Position numbers and translations under genes: made by a program. From CAZMSD01 sp964568855 (GTDB taxonomy: Bacteria > CAIWAD01), in the NCBI GenBank assembly GCA_964568855.1, contig CAZMSD010000055.1, positions 1 to 15,668 on the forward strand: a stretch of 15,668 nt of DNA, in the 5' to 3' direction. Below the pieces are notes generated by a model. The model searched no databases and had not been told where the DNA came from. It worked only from the letters and a program-made list of their open reading frames with translations. This document shows positions 7,887-14,221 of the stretch, piece after piece (position 1 is the stretch's first letter; each line of letters opens with the position of its first letter).

Positions 7887-8210
7887 CCTACACTTGCGGA
7901 ACGCTGGTTTCTAACCGATCGGGACCCGGTATCCGTTCCGGTCCGCCGGGATCGGGCGATAGAAGGGTCCGGGTACATTGGGCGACGTGTGCGAAAACTA
8001 CGCTCGACAATGAAGCATATTCAACTGAAGGAAGGGCGGCGTGGCGAGCAGGCCGGCCGATTGCTGTGCTGAGAACGGTCGGGAAGAGTCGCGCGGCGCC
8101 ACCTGGTCCGTGTCACAACGCGCAGACCGCGGTCGGACAAGGCAGTCCTTTGGCCCTGAGCCGTCGTGTCGGCACCGCCGGGCGAATCAGGCATTACTCA
8201 AGGTACACCG
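7887..8210. other. Intergenic stretch without a supported gene
   Basis: This 324-base region separates the start of the glycosyltransferase gene (leftward) from the start of the broken beta-helix gene (rightward), so it should hold divergent promoters, but I see no convincing -35/-10 pair. It contains a perfect 10-bp palindrome GACCGCGGTC (8125-8134), and GTCCG/CGGAC arms that could fold around it (8106-8137). Open frames crossing it have no ribosome site and no recognisable protein. Confidence 0.5.
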
Positions 8211-8500
8211 ATGAAGATCCTGCTCCCCCGGAAGACCAGGCTGCATAAGTCAACGGTCTTGATCCTCGTTCTCGCCGCCTTGGGCCCGCCGATTTCATAC
8301 GTATCACAGGCGGAGACCATCGACGTTCCGGGGACGCGGAGACCATTCTCGATACCCTGATCCCGGCAGCCGCCTTCGACACCGTCCTGGTACAGCCCGG
8401 AACCTACAATGAACTGCTGATCTGGCCCGACACGCCTTCCATCCGGCTGCTGGCCGCGGGCGACAGCAACGACACCTTCATCGACGGCGGCGGCGATCAA
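8211..8500 (+). pseudogene. Frameshifted 5' remnant of a secreted parallel beta-helix protein gene
   Basis: A good start (AAGG seven bases before ATG) opens a clear signal peptide of about 34 residues (KSTVLILVLAALGP ... VSQA). It is followed by ETIDVPG, the usual first strand of these beta-helix proteins. The frame then runs into a stop at 8358-8360. Shifting by one base at the GGGG run (8330-8333) restores DAETILDTL ... FDTVLVQPGTYNELLIW and RLLAAGDSNDTFIDGGG. This matches the start of the intact neighbour (HVPGDQPTIQ ... DTVLVQPGAYVETI). After about 8500 the resemblance ends, well short of a helix domain; the frame continues only antisense to the neighbour. So two lesions are visible: a one-base loss and loss of the 3' part. 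A sequencing error could explain the first but not the second. Confidence 0.75.
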
Positions 8501-8575
8501 GCTCCTGCTGCTGCGCTGAACTCTCCGCGGTCGCTGTTCGCGGGCAGGCCGCAGAATCTCAAGTCCGGATCCGTG

Positions 8576-10111
8576 TCACTCGCTCAGCGCCGTCACGCTG
8601 TAGAATCCCCACGCGATGTCCGGCAGCAGAATCTCGCTGTAGCCGGTTTCCGACTGCTCGGATACCAGTTCCCAGGACTCCCGCGGGGCGAAGGCCTCCC
8701 CAAAACGATAGACCCTGTAACCGGCTGCTCCCGCAACGACGCTCCAGCTCAGCTCGATCGTGACCCCGTCGCTGACCGTGATACTCAGGTCCGTCACCGG
8801 CGCGGCGGGGGTTTCGCAACCCAGGCCGTGGGCGCCGATGAGGTCGCAGTCGAAGCCCTCGGGATGGTTCCCCGGCAGGCAGGGGGAAGCGGCCGCCAGA
8901 CTGAAGTCGCCGGCGCCCGGGGCGCAGAAGAGCGGATCCTGGTCGAAGTTGCCCAGCTGCCAGAAGACCGTCCCGTTGCCGTTGGTGACGATCCCGTCCT
9001 CGGCGCCCCGGATGTCCGAGCAGGCCACCGTGATGGAGCTCGGATCTCCCGAATCCTGGAAATAGACTTCCTCGGGCACGTTGTCCCAGATGATCGAGTT
9101 GTGTGATACCGCGTGCGCGTGGTAGGCGTAGAGTCCGTCGCCCCAGTGCCCGGCGCTGTTGCCCTGAACGGTGGAATTGGTCAGCTGCATCACTGCCTGG
9201 TCGCCGCATTGCAGCCCGCCGCCCGAGGTCCAGGCGGTGTTCGAGGCGACGGTCACGTATTCCAGAATGCCTTCGCAGGTGTTGCCCACCACGTTGACTC
9301 CCCCGCCGTAGGACGCCTCGTTGTGCATCACCACTGCGTTTTCCAGAATCAGTGTGGCGCCCGTGCGAACATTCACTCCGCCGCCGCTGATCTGAACCGA
9401 GTTGCCGCAGATGACCGCGTTGTTGACGGAGACTTCGGAGGAATACCAGCAGGAAAGGCCGCCGCCGAAGCCGGCCTCATTGTCGGTGAACTCGACGTTC
9501 TCCAGCGTGAGACCGGTCTGCGAGCACTGAATCCCGCCGCCGTGCCCGCCGCTGTTGTTGCGGAAGACGGCGTTCTCGACGGTGGCCATCGCATCGGAGA
9601 AGTAGATGCCGCCGCCGGAGCCGTAGAAGGCCTGATTCCCTTCGAAGACCACCTGATCGGCCGTCAACTGCCCGCCCTCGAAGAACATCCCGCCCCCGAA
9701 CTGGCCCGCGCAGTTCGAGACCACCACGCGATCCAGCTCCAGCACGGCGTTGAGGCAGTTGAATCCGCCGCCGAAATCGGCGAAGCCGTTGATCAGCGTG
9801 AAACCCGCCAGCGCCGCGTCGCTTTCGCCTGCCGTCAGTTCCACGCAGCTTCCCAGGCTGTCGGCGTCGATCACGGTGGCGGCCACCAGGGATGTATCAC
9901 CGGTCGTCAGATACGTGGAAGCCACCAGGACGTTGCGACCCCCGTAGTCGATCGTCTCCACGTAGGCGCCGGGCTGCACCAGGACCGTGTCGCCGTCCGC
10001 CGCGACATCGATCCCGGCTTGAATCGTGGGCTGGTCGCCGGGAACGTGGATCATTCCCTGCGTTGCTCCCGCCAAAATGAACATCGCCAGGCCGGCGATC
10101 AGGATTCTCAT
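8576..10111 (-). CDS. Secreted right-handed parallel beta-helix repeat protein with C-terminal Fn3-like domain
   Basis: A 511-residue exported protein. The signal peptide is residues 1-19 (cleavage near ATQG). The first helix turn is IHVPGDQPTIQAGIDVAADGDTVLVQPGAY. Eight repeats follow, each marked by GGG plus a hydrophobic residue at about 114, 139, 166, 191, 216, 243, 269 and 297, i.e. one coil per 25-28 residues, as in polymorphic-outer-membrane-protein style helices. A closing motif FDQDPLFCAPGAGDFSLAAASPCLP (389-413) is typical of this family, and an Fn3-like module spans 436-511. No catalytic site is evident; such proteins act as adhesins, polysaccharide binders or lyases. It starts one base after the stop of the PerR-like gene, with its Shine-Dalgarno inside that gene's last codons, so expression is probably coupled. 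No cell-wall or T9SS sorting tail is visible. Confidence 0.92.
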   Translation of the reverse strand: MRILIAGLAMFILAGATQGMIHVPGDQPTIQAGIDVAADGDTVLVQPGAYVETIDYGGRNVLVASTYLTTGDTSLVAATVIDADSLGSCVELTAGESDAALAGFTLINGFADFGGGFNCLNAVLELDRVVVSNCAGQFGGGMFFEGGQLTADQVVFEGNQAFYGSGGGIYFSDAMATVENAVFRNNSGGHGGGIQCSQTGLTLENVEFTDNEAGFGGGLSCWYSSEVSVNNAVICGNSVQISGGGVNVRTGATLILENAVVMHNEASYGGGVNVVGNTCEGILEYVTVASNTAWTSGGGLQCGDQAVMQLTNSTVQGNSAGHWGDGLYAYHAHAVSHNSIIWDNVPEEVYFQDSGDPSSITVACSDIRGAEDGIVTNGNGTVFWQLGNFDQDPLFCAPGAGDFSLAAASPCLPGNHPEGFDCDLIGAHGLGCETPAAPVTDLSITVSDGVTIELSWSVVAGAAGYRVYRFGEAFAPRESWELVSEQSETGYSEILLPDIAWGFYSVTALSE

Positions 10112-10128
10112 CTCACACTCCTCCCTGG
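10112..10128 (-). promoter_or_regulatory. Shine-Dalgarno of the beta-helix gene inside the end of the PerR-like gene
   Basis: On the minus strand GGGAGGAGTGTGAG precedes the ATG. GGAGG overlaps the Gly-Gly-Val codons that end the regulator, the regulator's TGA follows, and one base separates TGA from ATG. This layout allows ribosome re-initiation. Confidence 0.8.
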
Positions 10129-10517
10129 TTTTCTACCCCTTGACAGTCGGGACAAATTCCCGCGAAATCGACCTGCTGCTGCGTGATCCGGAATCCGTTG
10201 ATCCACTCGTAGTTCCGGCGAAGCAATCGTTCGGGCAGTTCGTGAGCGTCCTCGCAACGGCCGCATCTCAGGCATCGCACGTGGTGGTGGGGCGAAATGT
10301 CTCCGTCGAAACGGGTTTCGCCGTCGCCCGCGGTCAGTCTGCGGATCGTGCCCTGCTCCGAAAGCAGCAGCAGCGTCCTGTAGACCGTCGAGAGACTGAT
10401 TCTCGGAAGCTGCTGTCGAACGATCATGAACAGATCCGCAGCTGTGGGGTGGGTCTTCAGCTTACGAATCTCGGCCAGGATCAGCTTGCGCTGGAGTGTA
10501 TTCCGGATGACTGGCAA
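10113..10517 (-). CDS. PerR-like Fur-family metalloregulator
   Basis: A Fur-superfamily repressor of 134 residues from the chosen start. The winged-helix part (1-70) includes IRNTLQRKLILAEI and recognition helix SLSTVYRTLLLL (41-52). Structural zinc ligands are C82/C85 (CLRC) and C122/C125 (CPDC). All five regulatory-metal ligands of Bacillus subtilis PerR have counterparts: H23 (THPTA), D71 (ETRFD), H77 and H79 (SPHHHVRC) and D90 (CEDAH). Fur proteins usually have Glu at the last position, so a peroxide-sensing role is favoured over iron sensing. I chose TTG at 10517 because AAGG lies five bases upstream and the N-terminus then matches the family. The open frame also allows a TTG at 10550 (145 residues), which would overlap the -10. 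The secreted beta-helix gene follows after one base. Confidence 0.87.
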   Translation of the reverse strand: MPVIRNTLQRKLILAEIRKLKTHPTAADLFMIVRQQLPRISLSTVYRTLLLLSEQGTIRRLTAGDGETRFDGDISPHHHVRCLRCGRCEDAHELPERLLRRNYEWINGFRITQQQVDFAGICPDCQGVENQGGV

Positions 10518-10528
10518 ATGGACCTTGT

Positions 10529-10577
10529 TGCAAACGATTTGTATTAGCAATATGGTCAGCGCGGATCATCCGGTCAA
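10529..10577 (-). promoter_or_regulatory. Promoter and candidate operator of the PerR-like gene
   Basis: On the minus strand TTGACC (10572-10577) and CATATT (10549-10554) are 17 bases apart. Just downstream, over the likely transcription start, TACAAAT-C-GTTTGCA (10529-10543) is an imperfect 7-1-7 inverted repeat (5 of 7 symmetric), the spacing used by Fur and PerR boxes. A wider pair TTGCAAA/TTAGCAA (10528-10550) encloses it. Its match to the classical PerR consensus is weak, so autorepression through it is a hypothesis. Confidence 0.4.
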
Positions 10578-10736
10578 GAGAAAAAGCCTCGTAATAAAAT
10601 GAATGCGTCCTAGGTTAGAATGACATTTCCCGAAAATGCAGTAGGGACTCGTTCATTACATTATATTCTCACAAGCTCACACCGCCGGTACCGTCTCGCT
10701 TGATGTCCCCGGCCTAAGCTGAATTGATCGCCCCTG

Positions 10737-12221
10737 ATGAACACCCTCCTGCTGAATCCCGAGTTCCCGGACACTTTCTGGAGTTTCCGGCATGCCTTGA
10801 AATTCACCCGCCAGCGCGCCCTGATGCCGCCACTGGGTCTGCTCACCGCCGGTGCGCTGCTCCCCGGTGACTGGACGAAACGCCTGGCGGATCTGAACGT
10901 CGCGCGGCTGAGCGACCGGGATCTGGCCTGGGCGGACTGCGCCTTCATCAGCGGCATGACGATCCAGCGCAACTCGGCGGCTTCCGCGATCCGGCGCTGC
11001 CGGGAGGCGGGGCTGAGGATCATCGCCGGAGGCCCGCTCTTCACCATGGAGCCCGAGCTCTTTCCCGAGGTGGATCACTTGGTGCTGGGCGAGGCTGAGC
11101 TGACCCTGCCGCCGCTGCTGGAGGATCTCGCGAGCGGGAAGGCCCGGCGCTCCTACACCACGACCGAGACGGCCGACCTCAGCCGCTCTCCCATTCCACT
11201 GTGGGAGCTGGCGGACTTCTCCAAGTATCACATGATGTGCCTGCAGTTCTCCCGCGGCTGTCCCTTCGATTGCGATTTCTGCAATGTGACCCAACTCTTC
11301 GGACGACGACCGCGGGTCAAGTCCGCCGACCAGGTCCTGGAGGAACTGGACCTGCTCTCCGGCCTGGGCTGGCGGGGGAACGTCTTCTTCGTGGACGACA
11401 ACCTGATCGGCGACCGCCGGCGCCTCAAGCAGGAGCTGCTGCCGGCGCTGGTGCGCTGGCGGCGCGACAGGCGGGGTTTCGCCTTCAATACGCAGGTTTC
11501 GATAAACCTGGCGGACGACGAAACGCTGATGCGCTTGATGACCGAGGCCGGTTTCAACTCGGTCTTCATCGGCATCGAGACCCCGGAGGACGAGGGCCTG
11601 GCGGAATGCAGCAAGCGGCAGAACGTCGGCCGGGACCTGGTGGAGGACACGCGGCGCATCCAGCGGGCCGGCATGCAGGTTCAGGGCGGCTTCATCATCG
11701 GCTTCGACAGTGATACGCCCTCCGTGTTCCAGCGCCAGATCGACCTGATCCAGAACAGCGGCATCGTGACCGCGATGGTCGGTCTTCTGCAGGCGCCCCC
11801 CGGAACGCGGCTCTACCAGCGGATGAAGAAAGCCGGGCGCCTGCTCGAACTGGACTGGGGCAACAACGTGGACGGGCTGACCAACATCATCCCCAGGATG
11901 AACCTGGAGGACCTGCGCGAGGGCTACCGGAAACTCCTGCAGCACATCTACCGTCCGTCGGTGTATTACAAGCGAGTCAGAACCTTCCTGAAGGAATATC
12001 AACCCACCACTATCTCCGTTCCCCTGAACCGCGACAACCTGCTCGCCTTCCTGCGTTCCATCTATCGCCTTGGCCTGTTCGGCCGCGAGCGATTCCAGTA
12101 CTGGCGCCTGCTGCGCTGGACGCTGTGCCACAGGCCGAGACTCTTTTCACTCGCGGTGACGCTGGCGATCTACGGCCACCACTTCCGCCGGGTCTGCGCG
12201 TTGCGCGCCGCTCAGGGCTGA
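10737..12221 (+). CDS. B12-binding-domain radical SAM protein (DUF4070-type)
   Basis: A 494-residue radical SAM enzyme. The N-terminal cobalamin-binding-like domain (about 1-140) includes NTLLLNPEFPDTFWSFRHAL, MPPLGLLTAGALLP and IIAGGPLFT. The radical SAM core has the cluster motif C175-x3-C179-x2-C182 (SRGCPFDCDFC). Further family markers are FFVDDNLIGD, FIGIETPEDEGLAEC, QVQGGFIIGFDSDTP and GLLQAPPGTRLYQRM. The C-terminal part (about 385-494, TNIIPRMNLEDLREGYRKLLQHIY) fits the DUF4070 extension. Related classes include HpnP/HpnR-type methylases, but I see no basis for a substrate. The cobalamin domain shows no obvious DxHxxG base-off histidine motif, as in many of these enzymes. The ATG lacks a Shine-Dalgarno. 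The gene diverges from the PerR-like gene across 10551-10736, an AT-rich gap with a TATATT at 10662 but no matching -35, and stands alone. Confidence 0.93.
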   Translation: MNTLLLNPEFPDTFWSFRHALKFTRQRALMPPLGLLTAGALLPGDWTKRLADLNVARLSDRDLAWADCAFISGMTIQRNSAASAIRRCREAGLRIIAGGPLFTMEPELFPEVDHLVLGEAELTLPPLLEDLASGKARRSYTTTETADLSRSPIPLWELADFSKYHMMCLQFSRGCPFDCDFCNVTQLFGRRPRVKSADQVLEELDLLSGLGWRGNVFFVDDNLIGDRRRLKQELLPALVRWRRDRRGFAFNTQVSINLADDETLMRLMTEAGFNSVFIGIETPEDEGLAECSKRQNVGRDLVEDTRRIQRAGMQVQGGFIIGFDSDTPSVFQRQIDLIQNSGIVTAMVGLLQAPPGTRLYQRMKKAGRLLELDWGNNVDGLTNIIPRMNLEDLREGYRKLLQHIYRPSVYYKRVRTFLKEYQPTTISVPLNRDNLLAFLRSIYRLGLFGRERFQYWRLLRWTLCHRPRLFSLAVTLAIYGHHFRRVCALRAAQG

Positions 12222-12419
12222 TAAGCAGGGACATATGCAGGGAGAAGTGCAGCCCGGCCCCGACCTGGACGAGGCGCCGCGGAGCTTCGCAGGGAGATGC
12301 AACCCGGCGTCCGATCCAGTGAGTCGTTCCGCCGGAACCGAACCGGGAACCAAATTTCCTTCCCTGCGTTTGAATGCCCGAGTCGATACTATAACCGGAT
12401 TTGCTATCATGGACACCCA
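12222..12419 (+). repeat. Gap with GCAGGGA direct repeats before the efflux operon
   Basis: GCAGGGA occurs at 12225-12231, 12237-12243 and 12289-12295. The last two copies extend into a longer imperfect repeat (GCAGGGAGA, then TGCA, then CCCGGC) at 12237-12258 and 12289-12308. A 62-codon frame (12235-12423) crosses the repeats and its TGA overlaps the next gene's GTG, but it looks like nothing known and I do not call it a gene. Confidence 0.4.
12370..12395 (+). promoter_or_regulatory. Weak candidate promoter of the metal-efflux operon
   Basis: TTGAAT (12370-12375) and TATAAC (12390-12395) are 14 bases apart, the same unusual spacing and same -10 as the pair at 1397-1422. It lies 24 bases before the likely GTG start, leaving little room for a leader. 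I see no clear MerR or ArsR operator. Confidence 0.27.
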
Positions 12420-12764
12420 GTGACGAGCAAGTTTCCCATTTTTGTCTTTCTCCTGGCGCTTGTCCTGGCACCTGCGTTGTGCGAGGGCGGCCTGCATTCG
12501 CATCACTGCGCCGAGCATCCCGAAGATTCAGGCTGCTCGCAGGAAGAAAGCTGTCAAACCGACACCTGCACGGACGATCCCGCTCCTCCCGGCGCCGGTT
12601 CCGGCAGCCGGGACCTGGTGGCGCCCCTGGTGGTCCAGCCGCCCGTCCTGCATCGCCTGCTGCCGCCCGGAAGTCCCCCGGCCGCGGATCGCAGCGTCGC
12701 ACCAAGACCCTTCAATCGAAAAAACCTGCCCTGTCCCGCCAGTGATCTTCCACTGCTGATCTGA
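12420..12764 (+). CDS. Small exported Cys/His-rich protein of the metal-efflux operon
   Basis: A protein of 114 residues from a GTG start. Residues 4-20 are a hydrophobic signal segment (KFPIFVFLLALVLAPAL). A cluster of likely metal ligands follows: H26, H28, H29, C30, H33, C39, C45 and C50. A Pro/Gly-rich middle leads to a C-terminus NLPCPASDLPLLI. I recognise no named domain. Position first in an operon with an outer-membrane factor and RND adaptor, plus the ligand cluster, suggests a periplasmic metal-binding accessory protein, comparable in place and size to CzcI-type proteins, but homology to them is not shown. GTG was chosen because the signal peptide starts there; the open frame extends to an ATG at 12297 that would place a long polar stretch before it. 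There is no clear Shine-Dalgarno. Confidence 0.65.
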   Translation: MTSKFPIFVFLLALVLAPALCEGGLHSHHCAEHPEDSGCSQEESCQTDTCTDDPAPPGAGSGSRDLVAPLVVQPPVLHRLLPPGSPPAADRSVAPRPFNRKNLPCPASDLPLLI

Positions 12765-12813
12765 TCACTCACCCTCGAACCATCCAAGACCATTAGCCCC
12801 GTGCGGATCCCCT

Positions 12814-12835
12814 CCGGCGGCATTCCATGCCGGAA
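12814..12835 (+). other. Hairpin between the small protein gene and the outer-membrane factor gene
   Basis: TCCGGC and GCCGGA pair over 6 bases around a 10-base loop; an alternative GGCAT/ATGCC stem overlaps. No U-run follows, so it is not an intrinsic terminator; it may be an mRNA stability or processing element. The rest of 12765-12928 has no other signal. Confidence 0.3.
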
Positions 12836-12928
12836 GGTTCTCCAGGGTCGATCACGGTCATGGCGGACTCCCGCGCGGGATCTCGCCGAAGACAAGCGCA
12901 AGGAACACGAATCACCACGGAGATGAGC

Positions 12929-14221
12929 ATGAGCGGACCAGCGGAACGCGGGGAGCCCCGCCCGCGGCGAGTCGGGTCGTGGCTGCGCGCGTCGATCCTG
13001 TGGATCTGCCTCGCCCACCGGCTGACCGGCGGCGAAGCGAGCGCCGCCGGCGCAGAGACCGTCCTCCTTCGGTGGGAGGACGTCGAGCGGGTCGTCGACG
13101 ACCATCCGGCGCTGCTGGCGGCGGCCGGAAGACTGGATCAGGCGAGCGCCGAGGAAGCGGCGAGCAGGAAGTATCCGAACCCTGCGCTCGGGGCGAATAC
13201 CGGACGGGCCGAAGCGCTCGAGGGTCTCGAGGAAGGGCGCATCTGGGAATTGGAACTCAACCTTCCGCTCATTCTGCCTGGAGCCTATCGCGGCACGGTG
13301 GCGGCGGCGGAAGCAGAGCGGGAGGCGGTTGCCCTCGAGGCGGCGGCCCTGCGCCTGGAAGTGCTGCGCCGGCTGAAATCCCTGTTCTGGAGACTTGTCT
13401 GCGACCAGCAGCGCTTCGAGGCATACGAGCGAACCAGGGACCAGGTGAACAGACTCGTCGAGATCGCCGGCATCCGCGTCGAGATGGGGGAGGCGCGCAC
13501 GATGGAACTCAGGCGCCTGGAGATCGAACTGGCCAGGCTGGATGTGGACCGGCGGGAGGCCGCCGAGATGACGCGCATGCGCAGGCGTCTGCTCGACCTT
13601 TGGCTGGGGTCCACTCTCCCCGCGGATTTCAGCGTGGCCGCGGATCTTGCCCGCCTGCCCGAACTTCCTCCGCTTGAACAAGCCGTGACACAAGCCTACC
13701 GGCAGCATCCGGATCTGCAGGCCTCGCTTCAGCGGATCCGGGCGGCCGCTTCGCACCTTCGCGTCGAGCGCAACGCCCGCGTTCCGGAAGTCCGGATCGG
13801 GGGATTCTTCGGGAGGGAACTCGACTCGCGCAACTACGGCGCCGCGCTGGAGTTTTCGGTCCCGCTGTGGAACTGGAACTCCGCCGGGATCGCTCGGGCG
13901 CGCGCGGCTGAATCGACGGCGCGACACCTGCATGACCTGCGCGGCCTCGAGCTGGAGGCCGCCCTGCAGGAGAGCCATGCCTCGGCTACCGTGGCCTTCG
14001 AAAGGGCGCGCAGCCTGCGCGATCGGATTCTGCCCGGGTCGCTGGAAGTGACCGAAGCCCTGGAGAGGATGTACCGGATCGGCGAAGCGGATCTGATCGA
14101 CGTGCTTGACGCGCGCCGCGGCCAGATCGAGGTCGAGTTCGAAGTGCTGGAGGCCTACCTGGATTCCCAGCTGGCCTACCTGGAATTGGCCACACTGATG
14201 GGAGAGTGCAGTAATGAGTAA
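12929..14221 (+). CDS. TolC/CusC-family outer-membrane factor of an RND metal-efflux system
   Basis: A 430-residue protein forming the outer-membrane channel of a tripartite efflux pump. The N-terminus has an arginine-rich stretch, then a signal segment (RASILWICLAHRLTGGEASA), with mature sequence from about residue 40. Two outer-membrane-efflux (OEP) repeats follow. The first holds the NPAL-type motif (SRKYPNPALGANTG) and long helices with many Arg, Glu and Ala. The second begins near QAVTQAYRQHPDLQASLQRIR and includes GAALEFSVPLWNWNSAGIARARA and YRIGEADLIDVLDARR, both hallmark sequences of CzcC/CusC-like proteins. I chose ATG 12929 because GGAG lies six bases upstream; the frame is open to 12827. 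The stop overlaps the adaptor gene by 8 nt, indicating coupling. No lipobox cysteine is evident, unlike CusC. Confidence 0.9.
   Translation: MSGPAERGEPRPRRVGSWLRASILWICLAHRLTGGEASAAGAETVLLRWEDVERVVDDHPALLAAAGRLDQASAEEAASRKYPNPALGANTGRAEALEGLEEGRIWELELNLPLILPGAYRGTVAAAEAEREAVALEAAALRLEVLRRLKSLFWRLVCDQQRFEAYERTRDQVNRLVEIAGIRVEMGEARTMELRRLEIELARLDVDRREAAEMTRMRRRLLDLWLGSTLPADFSVAADLARLPELPPLEQAVTQAYRQHPDLQASLQRIRAAASHLRVERNARVPEVRIGGFFGRELDSRNYGAALEFSVPLWNWNSAGIARARAAESTARHLHDLRGLELEAALQESHASATVAFERARSLRDRILPGSLEVTEALERMYRIGEADLIDVLDARRGQIEVEFEVLEAYLDSQLAYLELATLMGECSNE

Noticed and set aside
7005..8072. Plus-strand open frame opposite the glycosyltransferase and its upstream gap
   Set aside because: It is Gln- and Ala-rich shadow sequence, whereas GT9 motifs are clear on the minus strand.
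8573..9106. Continuation of the frameshifted beta-helix frame as one long gene
   Set aside because: After about 8500 the frame loses all beta-helix character and lies entirely opposite the intact beta-helix gene, so it is a shadow, not coding continuation.
9113..10186. Plus-strand open frame opposite the beta-helix gene
   Set aside because: It mirrors the repetitive coils of the beta-helix gene and has no signal peptide or recognisable domain.
10677..12131. Long minus-strand open frame opposite the radical SAM gene
   Set aside because: It is rich in Gln, Arg, Ala and Gly as expected for an antisense shadow, while the plus strand encodes a full radical SAM protein.
12235..12423. 62-residue frame whose stop overlaps the GTG of the small metal protein
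   Set aside because: The GTGA overlap is suggestive, but the Shine-Dalgarno is only three bases from the ATG, the repeats lie inside it, and the peptide has no recognisable feature.
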